This document shows positions 1 through 9,678 of a stretch of DNA of 64,000 bases, in pieces. Below the pieces are notes generated by a model, which saw only the letters and a list, made by a program, of their open reading frames with translations, ran no database searches and was not told the DNA's origin. How positions within the stretch are numbered: position 1 is the first letter of the stretch; the number at the start of each line of letters is the position of its first letter. Made by a program: the position numbers and the translations under genes. The DNA comes from Paramacrobiotus metropolitanus. Its lineage: Eukaryota > Tardigrada > Eutardigrada > Parachela > Macrobiotidae. Location of the stretch: assembly GCF_019649055.1 (NCBI RefSeq), contig NW_026570318.1:310001-374000 (forward strand), written 5' to 3'.

Positions 1-1
1 A

Positions 2-142
2 ACGTTCAAGATAAATGAGCTGCTTGTGCGGCAGGAGCGATTACAGGTGTCCCAGTATTTACAAGTATTATTGAGCGTCTATGGGAACTCATTTTTTTCC
101 CAGTACGTAGTAGTTGGGGTTGATGGCAGCTGCTTTATGTGA
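2..142 (+). CDS. Possible terminal exon of an unknown gene, cut by the window edge
   Basis: The frame starting at base 2 stays open for 46 codons and ends at TGA 140-142. It has a protein-like mix: a charged amphipathic stretch (NELLVRQERLQ) followed by a hydrophobic part. That pattern would suit the end of a membrane protein, but I do not recognise a family. The 5' part lies outside the window. It could be chance: the stretch is short and has no independent support. Confidence 0.25.
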   Translation, partial: TFKINELLVRQERLQVSQYLQVLLSVYGNSFFSQYVVVGVDGSCFM

Positions 143-410
143 ATTTCGGCAGATACAAAATATTAGTAACAGGACAGTATTTCAGGACCAGTACCGCTAA
201 TATGGCAAGCGAAAGCTGAATCGCATGCAGAGAACTAAGGGCATACAATCGAAGCAAACCAAAAGCAATTTGAATTGTGGTTTAAGTCGCAAATAAATGA
301 AAAAAGAGGGAAATAATCTGCAAAATAAGAGCGGCACCGGCAAGCACAGCATACCAGTGACATAACTTAAAGATAATGAGATTTACCATAACATGCGGGA
401 CTTACTTATA
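143..410. other. Left flank of element A, no gene seen
   Basis: AT-rich sequence with A-rich runs. No convincing ORF or repeat was seen. It ends at the duplicated CTGT that marks the insertion of the LTR element. Confidence 0.5.
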
Positions 411-414
411 CTGT
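411..414. repeat. Target-site duplication CTGT, left copy
   Basis: CTGT at 411-414 directly precedes the 5' LTR and the same four bases follow the 3' LTR at 15966-15969. Ty3/gypsy integrases usually duplicate 4-6 bp, so this fits simple integration of the whole element. Confidence 0.8.
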
Positions 415-708
415 TGTTAGGAGGTTGGTGCTGCCGTATAGATAGGCAGAGTCGCGCCACTTCCGTTGCACTTTTGCGCACTTGCACGTGCGAGCTGTTT
501 TTCGTTTCCACCGATCTGCGATCGGTTTGGATTTCACTGGGCCGTCTTCTCCGCAGAATCTACATTCTACGGATCGATGTGTTTTTCCGCATGAGATTTG
601 TGTTCTGGGCATTGTGCCTTTATTCATTTTCTTCGAAAATTAATAAACGATCGTTTGTGGCTGGCGTTTGTTCTGTTTTTCCTTAGCAGCGTGAGCGCCA
701 CGCTGACA
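415..708 (+). repeat. 5' LTR of element A
   Basis: 294 bp, TG...CA ends. By eye it matches 15672-15965 base for base. It contains AATAAA at 642-647, a likely polyadenylation signal. It is open in one frame on each strand, which is a by-product of its composition or, on the minus strand, possibly an antisense ORF. Confidence 0.95.
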
Positions 709-722
709 TGGTGGAGATGCAA
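709..722 (+). promoter_or_regulatory. Primer-binding site of element A
   Basis: Directly after the 5' LTR the sequence reads TGGTGGAGATGC. A TGG start is expected for a site complementary to the CCA end of a tRNA primer. I could not assign the tRNA. Confidence 0.6.
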
Positions 723-1644
723 TAAGATTCCCGTATCCCTTCATTTTTCGATTTAATTTACTTGGCGCGTAGTCAATAGCGCGCATAACCGGAATTCTCT
801 GTATTGGCCACTCAGTCTGCCTTCAGCCAACAGCGAAGCGTGGACGTTAGCCATACGCAAGTGACGAGGAAGTCCTGAAATCAGCAGCCCGACAACGCGG
901 AGCTCCTGAGCCGATTTCCCGTCAATGTCGCACCGAATCCGTCTCCTCTACATTCCGGAGGGAAGCCCCGACTACAGGCGAGCTTCCTAGTGGGATCAGG
1001 AGCGGGAAACGAAAGACTGCGTCCGGACGTCGAATTTCGGAGCAAGCAAGCAAGCGTCGACCGCATCGTCTACAGTCACGTCAGCTAGCAGGTAAGCCAA
1101 GCTGCAAACTGCAGATACCGATCAAGGTCGACTAGGCCTTTTATCGAAAATTCTAGAAGGAAGTTTATCGTTCCTTTCTGGAAATATTAACCGAATACAG
1201 AAGCTGTAAGCTTCTGTAACATATCGTTGTATTATCGTAATTGTCGATAATATTACCGTATTATTTTCGTTATTTTTATCGAAGTTATCAACCGATGATT
1301 TCTTGGTAGAAATACCAGAATCGATAGACCGAAATTAACGAGTAATTGTAGGAATATTAATCGATCACGGAAGCCGTGAAAGCTACCGTGTTGTACCGTA
1401 TTTTTCAGTATCGTTGATACTGTGCAATTGTGTACAGTGACGCTTTAACCGTCTAATAATCTTACGATTATTATATACATATTTATCGACATTGTTTGCT
1501 GAACAAATCAGCAAGAATACCGAGTGTAATAGTTGAGCATAATAGCGGAAATTAACCGCGATAATTTCCGATTTTGTAATGCATATCGTTGTGGATTATT
1601 CCACGTACACCGCATTCTGTTGTTAGTTCAACAGAATTACCTAA
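723..1644 (+). other. Leader of element A, rich in perfect inverted repeats
   Basis: About 920 bp without a long ORF. From 1196 on it carries many short perfect inverted repeats: 1196-1218 (10-bp arms, 3-nt loop), 1231-1251 (7-bp arms), 1546-1570 (9-bp arms, 7-nt loop) and 1614-1637 (9-bp arms, 6-nt loop). Smaller ones lie near 1363, 1408, 1457 and 1590. In retroelements such leaders hold packaging, dimerisation or internal-initiation structures; which applies here is inference. Confidence 0.6.
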
Positions 1645-3897
1645 CCGCGTAAAAGTCTAGCTGAAATAGCTCAGCTAATACCGCTAAATCCTAATCGAAA
1701 ATCGTTACGAGATTTAATTGAATTTATCGACGAACCGACCCAAATATGGGAACTCGAAATAGATTTTCCGTATGATCTACCGTACACATTGTTAGAATAT
1801 AATCGCGAAAATTATCGTTTAATTTTCGACAATTCAAACATGCATCGAACACCGTTAGCTAAAGTGAAGCAATTCGCCGCCGAGGCTGTACGGTCAGCCG
1901 GGCGAATAATTCGAAATCAATCTGATAGCGATGATAGTGATGCGAACCGACCCAGAGAGGAAGTAACTAATCCTCCAGGGAAACTAACGCGAAATAAAAT
2001 TAAAAACACCGGAGTATCGTTTTTTCACCAAGAATTACCGATGGTGACTAAACGGGTAAAAAAGCGACAACCTCTGGCAGATCTACCGGTGTCAGACGAA
2101 ATAGAAGTAGATGTTGCGAGTACACCGACCGACCAGATAAATCTGGACGAAAATATTTTCGAAATTCCTGAAACATTACCGGCTAATGTGGAGAAATCCG
2201 ATAGCAACGTTGAATCGATCGGATCAACGTTATCATCGGTTTCCATCATCGATAATACCGAGAATGATAAGGAAGTCGATACGTCAGATGACGATGAACC
2301 GCAGACAGTAGTGCCTAGATTCCAAAAGGCACATAGCAGTCCGAATTTAATCGATAAGGCATTGGGCCGTGATTTAACGCCCGTTAGTCTGATACCGTCG
2401 ACCGGAGAAAAAGTTGCGATAATTGGTGCCGCTAAAGCGAGTGGTACCATTGTCCAACTCCAGGTTGACAACACCGATTTATCGAATCGTTTAAAGAAAG
2501 CTGAGTCCGGTTTAACCCATCGCGATCGGGTTATTTCCGACGTAAAGAAAGAAAGAGACGAAGCGAGAAAAGAAAGAGAAGAACTAAAAAAGGAGCGAGA
2601 TAATTTACAAGAGCAATTGCGAGTATCGAAAGGCAGCCATCAGAAGGCACATACTGCCGCTTTAGGGCTGCGTGATCAAGTAGTCGAACGCGACGGAGAA
2701 ATTGATCGATTAAAAGCGGAATTATTAGAGGCCGATAAATCAGTTCGTAAATCGCAGGAGCAGTATCTCCAAGCGTTTCAAGAAACCGGTCGATTATCGA
2801 CGGAATCAAACGATCGTTTAAAAACGATCAAAGAGCTGGAAATATTTATCGAAAATAATCGATCGCAGTATAATGCATTAGCTAATAAGTATAACGACTT
2901 ATTAGCGAAATATCAGCAATTATTAAGCGTTGCTAACGAAAGTCAGGGCGAATACGAAGAGAGACCGGCTAGTCGAGTGCGGACTAGGAATACCGAAACC
3001 CAGCAATCCCGCATGGATTCGGCTTCTAGCACAGAAAACCGTAAGGAACGAATAACTCTAACCGAAGCAGAGTTAATCCGTAAAGTCCTACAAGAAGAAT
3101 TACGGAACAATAGCAAGCGAGCTAGTCGGACTAATAGTCCTATTAGGAAAACCGACCTTGCCGATGCGATGAGACAGCCCGTTCCGCGGCCGTCTTATAA
3201 CGAAAGCAAGGAAGATATCGACAGCTTCCTGATCAAATTTGAACAGGCAGCGAAGGAGAATCGCTGGAATAGCGATACTCGCAAAATCACCGAGCTGGCG
3301 TATTGTCTGAAGGACGAAGCCATTATCTGGTATAATGGTCTAATCGCCTCGAATAATAAGCCGAGTACATACCGGGAATGGCGCGAACAATTGATCGCGC
3401 GGTTCGGGGACACCCGACGCACCGTTAATGCGCTAGCCGAACTAACTAGCCGCACTTATCGCCCAGGGCAGGAAACGCTGGAAACTTATTTCCAGTCAAT
3501 GATGACTCTTCGCGATCGTGCAGGTTTTACCGGTTCTCCGGAACAAGTCGTCACTCTTTTGCTAAAGGGTGTACGAACGCACGAGAAGTTACACGATAAG
3601 CTCGAGGTAATGGATCCTCGTACACCGGAGAAATTTCTCGAAATTATTCGACATCTATCGTCGAGTAATCCCGATAAATATGTTATTCCTGTAGGGAATA
3701 AGAAGCGACAGCAAGATGCTGATTCTGCTACCGTTCGTACGGTACAGACACAACCGAAACCGACAAGTTATGCAGCAGCAGCTGCTAGTCCGCCGCGACC
3801 GAGTAACAATAATAATACCGGCAATAGGCGACCGTATTGTCGGCCAACAACAGTAATGTTAGACCGGCTAATAGTGCCAATACTAGTGGCAATGTAA
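1645..3897 (+). CDS. gag: Gag of element A (coiled coil plus capsid-like domain)
   Basis: The structural protein that would form the particle. The first ATG in frame is at 1840. The frame is open and protein-like from 1645, just after a stop, without an earlier ATG, so the true start may be non-AUG or reached by splicing. From the ATG the first 200 residues are acidic and disordered. A long heptad-like coiled coil follows (about 2480-2940, rich in E, K, R and L). Then comes a Retrotrans_gag-like capsid region (about 3200-3660) with the usual SFLIKFEQAA and TYREWREQL-type helices. An N-terminal coiled coil this long is unusual for Gag. The frame stops at TAA 3895-3897. The protein-like reading continues in the -1 frame from about 3828, where the zinc knuckle lies. 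Confidence 0.85.
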   Translation, partial: PRKSLAEIAQLIPLNPNRKSLRDLIEFIDEPTQIWELEIDFPYDLPYTLLEYNRENYRLIFDNSNMHRTPLAKVKQFAAEAVRSAGRIIRNQSDSDDSDANRPREEVTNPPGKLTRNKIKNTGVSFFHQELPMVTKRVKKRQPLADLPVSDEIEVDVASTPTDQINLDENIFEIPETLPANVEKSDSNVESIGSTLSSVSIIDNTENDKEVDTSDDDEPQTVVPRFQKAHSSPNLIDKALGRDLTPVSLIPSTGEKVAIIGAAKASGTIVQLQVDNTDLSNRLKKAESGLTHRDRVISDVKKERDEARKEREELKKERDNLQEQLRVSKGSHQKAHTAALGLRDQVVERDGEIDRLKAELLEADKSVRKSQEQYLQAFQETGRLSTESNDRLKTIKELEIFIENNRSQYNALANKYNDLLAKYQQLLSVANESQGEYEERPASRVRTRNTETQQSRMDSASSTENRKERITLTEAELIRKVLQEELRNNSKRASRTNSPIRKTDLADAMRQPVPRPSYNESKEDIDSFLIKFEQAAKENRWNSDTRKITELAYCLKDEAIIWYNGLIASNNKPSTYREWREQLIARFGDTRRTVNALAELTSRTYRPGQETLETYFQSMMTLRDRAGFTGSPEQVVTLLLKGVRTHEKLHDKLEVMDPRTPEKFLEIIRHLSSSNPDKYVIPVGNKKRQQDADSATVRTVQTQPKPTSYAAAAASPPRPSNNNNTGNRRPYCRPTTVMLDRLIVPILVAM

Positions 3898-4379
3898 TAC
3901 CAGGTGGTAACAATAATAATAATAATAGCACTGGCAATCAGCAACCGAACCGTTCTCAGTTATGGGCCGAAAATTCTGGGCGAATCCCAGAAAACACCGA
4001 TAAGTCCCCGCGACTAGAGAAGGAAATGCGAAACGGTAGGGTAGTGGAATACTGCCAACAGTGCGATGTTTGCGGACACTACTTTGAGGCATGTCAATTT
4101 AAAGACGTGTCGCGAGCCGAAAATCCTATTTATTTATCGTACCACGATCCACTGACTGGGAATCGCCGATATGCTCGGGATTTCTATCAGGGACGTGGCA
4201 GTCGAACCGGTAGCGGAGCGAGCACGCCTAACGGTGGCCGCTCCCGTAACAATTCGCAGTCTCGTGGTCGTCCGGCCGGCCAACAGTATGGGCCATCACC
4301 GACACCACGTTCACCGCCTCCGCAGAAAAGTAATTTTGCTGCGTCCACCGATAGCCAGGAAAACGACAACGGGGAGTAG
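3828..4379 (+). CDS. Nucleocapsid segment of element A (CCHC zinc knuckle), -1 frame to Gag
   Basis: This frame opens after a TAG at 3825-3827 and has no ATG near its start; the first start-like codon is TTG 3837. It overlaps the end of Gag by about 70 bases. It is Asn-rich, then has one knuckle, C-QQ-C-DVCG-H-YFEA-C (CX2CX4HX4C), followed by an Arg/Gly/Ser/Pro-rich basic tail, as expected of an RNA-binding nucleocapsid. It is most likely the C-terminal part of Gag, reached by -1 frameshifting or separated from it by a one-base indel. I see no standard X XXY YYZ slippery heptamer in the overlap. It ends at TAG 4377-4379, and pol continues again in the -1 frame. Confidence 0.75.
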   Translation, partial: ATVLSANNSNVRPANSANTSGNVIPGGNNNNNNSTGNQQPNRSQLWAENSGRIPENTDKSPRLEKEMRNGRVVEYCQQCDVCGHYFEACQFKDVSRAENPIYLSYHDPLTGNRRYARDFYQGRGSRTGSGASTPNGGRSRNNSQSRGRPAGQQYGPSPTPRSPPPQKSNFAASTDSQENDNGE

Positions 4380-7300
4380 ATTCCGGCGATACTCCCCTGT
4401 TGCCTGGTGAACCGCCGGATACTACTGAATCAATTCGAATTAGTGGTATCCGAATCACCGAGCTAATTGAACCGATTAATATCGAACTAAACGAGATAAA
4501 CGTAAATCATACTACTGTCGATTCTATTAATGAACCTAAACGAGCAGCACCGTTAATTTTAATGGGTCGCATCCAAGGAAATACGACCCATGTAATGATC
4601 GATACCGGAGCCGAAACGTCGCTTATTTCTAATGAATTTGTCGACGAGCTAAAATTAGAAAAAATACCGCTAATTAAACCGTTAAATATTAAGGGAATCG
4701 GTGGTACGCGCGGATTCCCAGTGACACATTATTGTGTTGCTGCGATACAAGTACAAAATCGAATCGTCGAACACGCCTTTTATATTAGGCCTACTGTCGA
4801 CGATATTAAAGTATTATTAGGCCAAGATTTTTTGGCAAATACCGCTTACGCTGTACGCAACAATGAGCTGCAGTGGATTCGTTCGATTAACACAGCTATT
4901 GTAGTAAATCCGAGTACCGTAGAGATACCGAAATCGAATACTAATGATGAAATTGTTCCGATACCCGTGGCATCGGAACCCACTATTAATGCCGCTATAA
5001 TTCCTAATAAATCAACCGCTAATATCGAAATTGTTCCGCTACCCGTGGCAAAAGCCACGAGCGGAAATGAAACTAAATTACCGGAGCCGAGATGGTCATT
5101 TGGTGTATTATGGCAGGAATATCGAGTATTTGTATTTGAAGTACAAGAATTAACCGAACTGTTTCATAAGTCTCGACGGGATATTCTTTTCCTGATAGAC
5201 GATAGCACACCGATAGAAGGTGTAAGTCGAGAAGAAGCCGACCAGATGGCAGCTAAAATCGAATCAGTCTTTGTAGAAGAATATCAGTTGTTATTAGAGA
5301 AACAACAACGATTAAAGGAAGCGTTTACTAAGGCAAAATTCTTCATACCGTACGTATTGCGCTCTGAGCTAGAAGAGTTGATTAAATTAAAACCGGAGCA
5401 AATTGCTAAATTACCGTATCGATTGAAAGAAAAATACAAACCGGAAAATGTTCCGCCGGAGACGGAGGGCATTGTTAAAGCAAACCGTGAACCGAAAACT
5501 AAATTCTGTGAGACAGCCGCTGTCATAGAATTTAAGAAAGATGAACCGCCTACGAGATGTGGATTACAGTTAGCACCGAACGGAGAATATGAGAATATCG
5601 TCTGTAATAATATGAACATCGATTCTCACGATCCGGATAACGTAGCTAAAAGCGATAAAATACCAGGCACTAATGAATTGCGAACAAATAATCAATCAAA
5701 ATTTGACGCGTCAAAGCTAATTATTGCAAATGTAGAACCGGTAGAAAATACTGCTTCTACGCCGATTAATAGGGAAACAGATAGGTCTGATCAACCGACT
5801 GCTCCCGCCGCTAATGATAAGACTTGGGAATTTTCCGAGTCGCCTAAAGTAGATTCTTCTTATCGGGGCGAGCGACTTAAGTCAATTAAGGTTTTCGCTA
5901 CCGATAAAATCCTATTAAATCCTGGTACGAATATGGCTACAGTTACGGCATGTTTTGATAAAACCGAAGAATTTGATACCGATAAATTCATGTTTCTACC
6001 GAGCCCACATGTTTACATGGAGAGGCACATAAGACCGATCGAAGGCGTCGTTCAACCAGTTAACGGCAAATTCGCTTTGGCGTTATTTAATTTTTATAGC
6101 GATCGACAGTCCATTAAAAAAGGACAATTTATCGGATACCTTGAACCGTATGAGGAAATCGAAAATGATGAGATCTGTATTAATACAGTCTCTTTTGCTG
6201 AGCGAACTCCTGAGGAACAGCAGGAGATTAAAGATGCTGTTGACACATTGAAAATTAATACGAAACTAACCGCTGAACAAATAAATAAAATCAAGGCTGT
6301 TTTCCTTGATTATCCGGATTTATTTGCGACTAAACGTCGACCGTTTGGTGACGTTACAATCGTTAAACACCATATCGATACTGGCGACACCTTACCGATA
6401 AAAAGCAAACCGCACCGTACCTCTTGGCGAGGACGGGAAATTATCGAAGAGCATGTACAGGAAATGCTCGAAAAGGGAATAATTCGTCGTTCTAACAGCA
6501 ACTGGTGTTTCCCAGTTGTGTTAGCTACAAAGAAGAATCCTGACGGAACTATCGGTACTCGTTTCTGCGTTAATTACATCAAACTTAATGATGTAACTAA
6601 AAAGAATAATTATCCGCTACCGTCTCCAGATGAGTTATTACAATCAGTCGCCGATAATGAGTTTTATGTAGGCGTCGATTGCAATGCCGGCTTCTGGCAA
6701 ATACAAATGGCAGAAGATTCTATCGAAAAGACTGCGTTTATTACGCAAGACGGACTTTTTGAATTTTTACGCATGCCGTTTGGCGTGTGTAATGGACCGG
6801 CTACGTTCCAGGAGACAATGAATAAGGCTCTTTCTGGCGTACGTAATGAAAATATTTTCGCATATCTCGATGATTTTATCGTAGCAGCGAAAGATTTTGA
6901 CGATTTAATTCGCAAAATCAGATTAATGTGCGAATGCCTTGTTAAAGTTGGCTTTACATTAAAACCGAGTAAATGCCATGTAGGCGAGACCGAGCTTTAC
7001 TTTCTCGGTCATATCGTCTCGAAGGCTGGAATAAAAACCGATCCGGAGAAAATCTCCGCAATTTCTCAGTATCCGACACCGCAGACTGAAAAAGATCTTA
7101 GATCTTTTCTCGGTTTATGTAATTATTATCGAAAATTTGTTAAAGACTTTGCGAGCCGAACCCGTGCAATGTATGGGTTACTTAAAGGAGAAATCGATGT
7201 CAAAAATAATTGGAAAGCCGAGCATGATGCCGAATTTATCGATTTAAAGAATGCATTAATAAATGCACCAGTACTTGTGAAATTCGATCCAAGTAAACCG

Positions 7301-8134
7301 ACTGTCATCGAGTGTGATGCCAGTACAATCGTAATAGGCGCCATCTTACATCAAGATGGTCATCCTATAATTTACGCCAGTAAACTATTAACCGATGCTG
7401 AACGTAAATACCCTATAACCGAACTCGAATGCATGGCAGTTGTATTCGCGTGCCGTAAATTTCGGCATTTTATCGAATATTCGCACTTCTTTGTGCAAAC
7501 CGATCATCAGGCGCTGACAAATTTGTTGCGCTCTGTTTCGCGAAAGGAAGGCCTAAATGGGCGTCTTACACGCTGGGCACTTCAGTTAAGTAGTCATAAA
7601 ATGACTATTTTATATCGGCCAGGGAAACAATGCGATAACGCCGATGCTCTTAGTCGCCATCCAGTCGGACCGCCGATCGAAACGGCCGATGATGATGACT
7701 GGGATGACATGAAAGATCGAAAATTTAGTACTCCGACGATAAGAGTAACTACAATAACCGATCCCGCCGACCATGAGGAAGGCGAGGATAATTTTCGCTA
7801 TTACCGAGTCGAACAGGAAAAGGACCCTGTTATGGAGAAGCGTATTCATGCCTTAGAAGGCAGAGCGGAAAGTACGCATCTAATTAAGCGCGATCCTAAT
7901 TTCGAACTCTGGGACGGAGTTCTTTATCGCTTAACCGAAAAAGATGGCCGTCTAGACCGTCGCTATGTAGTACCGAAACATATGCGTGTTGATATCATGC
8001 ACGCTATGCACGATACACCGGCGAGTGGTCATTTGGGACCACAGAAAACCTATAAGGCGATAGCGTTGCGATATTACTGGGACGGCATGGTCGCCCAGAT
8101 CGACAAATATGTGCGAAATTGCTACCTATGTTAG
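4355..8134 (+). CDS. pol: Pro-Pol of element A: aspartic protease, RT, RNase H, start of integrase
   Basis: Copies the RNA genome into DNA. The frame opens at 4355 after a stop and its first start-like codon is TTG 4400, so translation probably comes from upstream by frameshift. Residues counted from 4400: protease with DTGAET at 68-73; a spacer of about 450 residues before RT, with a small internal repeat of the type EIVPxPVA; RT with MPFGV and YLDD (822-825); RNase H with the ECDAS and TDHQAL motifs (from about 973); a GKQCDNADALSRHP linker; then the His and Cys residues of the integrase zinc domain. The frame ends at TAG 8132-8134, immediately after the second zinc-binding Cys. The integrase core follows in the same frame. 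The long spacer between protease and RT is larger than usual for Ty3/gypsy. Confidence 0.9.
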   Translation, partial: PGKRQRGVDSGDTPLLPGEPPDTTESIRISGIRITELIEPINIELNEINVNHTTVDSINEPKRAAPLILMGRIQGNTTHVMIDTGAETSLISNEFVDELKLEKIPLIKPLNIKGIGGTRGFPVTHYCVAAIQVQNRIVEHAFYIRPTVDDIKVLLGQDFLANTAYAVRNNELQWIRSINTAIVVNPSTVEIPKSNTNDEIVPIPVASEPTINAAIIPNKSTANIEIVPLPVAKATSGNETKLPEPRWSFGVLWQEYRVFVFEVQELTELFHKSRRDILFLIDDSTPIEGVSREEADQMAAKIESVFVEEYQLLLEKQQRLKEAFTKAKFFIPYVLRSELEELIKLKPEQIAKLPYRLKEKYKPENVPPETEGIVKANREPKTKFCETAAVIEFKKDEPPTRCGLQLAPNGEYENIVCNNMNIDSHDPDNVAKSDKIPGTNELRTNNQSKFDASKLIIANVEPVENTASTPINRETDRSDQPTAPAANDKTWEFSESPKVDSSYRGERLKSIKVFATDKILLNPGTNMATVTACFDKTEEFDTDKFMFLPSPHVYMERHIRPIEGVVQPVNGKFALALFNFYSDRQSIKKGQFIGYLEPYEEIENDEICINTVSFAERTPEEQQEIKDAVDTLKINTKLTAEQINKIKAVFLDYPDLFATKRRPFGDVTIVKHHIDTGDTLPIKSKPHRTSWRGREIIEEHVQEMLEKGIIRRSNSNWCFPVVLATKKNPDGTIGTRFCVNYIKLNDVTKKNNYPLPSPDELLQSVADNEFYVGVDCNAGFWQIQMAEDSIEKTAFITQDGLFEFLRMPFGVCNGPATFQETMNKALSGVRNENIFAYLDDFIVAAKDFDDLIRKIRLMCECLVKVGFTLKPSKCHVGETELYFLGHIVSKAGIKTDPEKISAISQYPTPQTEKDLRSFLGLCNYYRKFVKDFASRTRAMYGLLKGEIDVKNNWKAEHDAEFIDLKNALINAPVLVKFDPSKPTVIECDASTIVIGAILHQDGHPIIYASKLLTDAERKYPITELECMAVVFACRKFRHFIEYSHFFVQTDHQALTNLLRSVSRKEGLNGRLTRWALQLSSHKMTILYRPGKQCDNADALSRHPVGPPIETADDDDWDDMKDRKFSTPTIRVTTITDPADHEEGEDNFRYYRVEQEKDPVMEKRIHALEGRAESTHLIKRDPNFELWDGVLYRLTEKDGRLDRRYVVPKHMRVDIMHAMHDTPASGHLGPQKTYKAIALRYYWDGMVAQIDKYVRNCYLC

Positions 8135-9310
8135 CATAGGAAAACCGAGCGTAAAGCACCACCGGGAAAATTGCAACAAATTAAAATTGGTGCACCGTGG
8201 TACCGTATGCAAGTGGATCTTAAAGGACCGTTACCGATTACACCGAGAGGCAATACTTACATTGCCGTGGCTATCGACGAACTGACGAAGTTTGTCATTG
8301 CGAAAGCAATACCGAATGCGAAAAAGGAAACTGTAGCGAACTTCCTAATTCAGGAAGTGTTTTTACCGTATGGCACACCCCATATCCTTAACACCGATCG
8401 TGGAACGCATTTCCACAACAAATTGTTAGAAGCGATAAATTACCGGTTTAAAATACAGCATCATTTTGGTGCTGCTTATCATCCAGTTGGAAGAGGACTT
8501 GTCGAACGCCAGATGCAGACAATTGCCGATTCATTGGCAATGTACGCTGCGGACGGACGTGAAAAGAAATGGGACACCGTACTACCGTATGTTATCGCTG
8601 GAAAAAACCGTGTCGAAAATAAGACGACGCATATGTCGCCTTATTATATGTTGTATGGCCGCGAGCAGGTTATCCCTGTTGATGTAGCAACGAAAACTAA
8701 TTTGCCGACCGATCATCCATCGATTGCCGAATATATGGCTGAATTACGCCATAATTTAAGTCGAGCTCAGGAAATGGCCGAAATTTATTTAAATGAGGAA
8801 TTTCTTAAAAGCGCTGAACGATTTAATCGAAAACGTAGTGAGGACGATTATCAAATCGGAGAATTAGTCCTTTTGAAAAAGGAAAAGAAAATGGGCGAAA
8901 CTGAATCGTTTAGAGAAAAGTTTGGTGGTAGATGGGAAGTTACCGGCTTCCCATATACAAATGCAGTAGAAATCGAAAACAAAGATAAACCGGGTGAAAC
9001 TCGCATCGTAAATTGCGAACGTTTGAAACGTTTTAATGTAACCGAGGAAGACCGTAAAAATATCGTATGTACAATACCGAAAACGTCTGAAAATGGTTTA
9101 AATGTAGACGCTGAACCATTTGTGCCAGCTGAAACCGTAGCGAATTCTAATGATAATATTAAAAATAATATCGATATCGAAGACGATGATGGTCAGTGGG
9201 AACCAGAAAGTGTGGTTGCCGTTGATGATAATCGTAAGAAAAAACCAAAAAAACCGATAAAATCAAAATTTCATGTACGCCGCAGTAAGGACGGATATGT
9301 ACATGTATAA
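8135..9310 (+). CDS. Integrase core of element A, split from Pol by an in-frame TAG
   Basis: Same frame as Pol, directly after TAG 8132-8134; the first start-like codon is TTG 8171. Counting from there, the catalytic triad of a DDE integrase is present: D16 (QVDLKGP), D76 (NTDRGTHF) and E112 (LVERQ), with 35 residues between the last two, the classic D35E spacing. The His-Pro motif before the Glu reads HPVGRG rather than the common HPQxNG. The C-terminal half is basic and then acidic, with no chromodomain that I recognise, and ends in a Lys-rich tail. Catalysis looks intact; expression would need read-through of the TAG or internal initiation. Confidence 0.87.
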   Translation, partial: HRKTERKAPPGKLQQIKIGAPWYRMQVDLKGPLPITPRGNTYIAVAIDELTKFVIAKAIPNAKKETVANFLIQEVFLPYGTPHILNTDRGTHFHNKLLEAINYRFKIQHHFGAAYHPVGRGLVERQMQTIADSLAMYAADGREKKWDTVLPYVIAGKNRVENKTTHMSPYYMLYGREQVIPVDVATKTNLPTDHPSIAEYMAELRHNLSRAQEMAEIYLNEEFLKSAERFNRKRSEDDYQIGELVLLKKEKKMGETESFREKFGGRWEVTGFPYTNAVEIENKDKPGETRIVNCERLKRFNVTEEDRKNIVCTIPKTSENGLNVDAEPFVPAETVANSNDNIKNNIDIEDDDGQWEPESVVAVDDNRKKKPKKPIKSKFHVRRSKDGYVHV

Positions 9311-9678
9311 TAATTTTTGTCGCTCTGAGATAGAGTTCCCCTTATCGTAGTGGTTCGTACCTTTCGTATTAATCGCAGAAATTAATACCGAACCATTTCC
9401 CCATTACCGCTCACACTAGCTGTAAGAGTTCATCTCGCCCATTATCCTGAGGTTCGTACCTCTCCGATTAATGTGAGAATTATCACCGAGTAAAAATCCC
9501 CTTATCATTGAGGTTCATACCTCTTGCCGAACTGTTTATTTTCCGAATAAACATGGTAAAAAATGAGAGATCGCTATCGAGATGATATTATCGATTAATT
9601 GCTAAATTAATTTTCGAATTAATTTTAGTAGTTAATACACCGAACTCACCGGCTTACTTTGTTGTTGTAGGTACCGAA
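9311..9678 (+). promoter_or_regulatory. Intergenic gap of element A with three copies of a spaced hairpin motif
   Basis: Three copies of one motif lie at 9337-9362, 9435-9463 and 9497-9523. Each has CCCC (GCCC in the second), then ten other bases, then GGTTCGTACC or GGTTCATACC. The distance from the first C to GGT is 14 nt in every copy. In the second copy the 3' part is GAGGTTCGTACCTC, which can fold into a 5-bp stem with a 4-nt loop. Two more copies precede the last ORF. A role as RNA signal (initiation, processing or splicing) or promoter for the downstream genes is inference. Confidence 0.6.

Noticed and set aside
393-686. 97-codon plus-strand ORF at the 5' LTR
   Set aside because: It runs through the LTR and is repeated at the 3' LTR; composition of the LTR explains it.
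2025-2809. Minus-strand ORFs opposite Gag and similar ones opposite Pol of both elements
   Set aside because: They mirror strong coding frames on the plus strand and show no domain.
3828-4379. A canonical -1 slippery site between Gag, nucleocapsid and Pol
   Set aside because: No X XXY YYZ heptamer is present in either overlap; the closest string (GGAAAAC near 4358) does not fit the rule.
9451-9463. tRNA genes or tRNA-derived SINEs in the element A gaps, based on GGTTCGTACC
   Set aside because: No A-box, acceptor or anticodon arms around the motif, and one B-box position is wrong.
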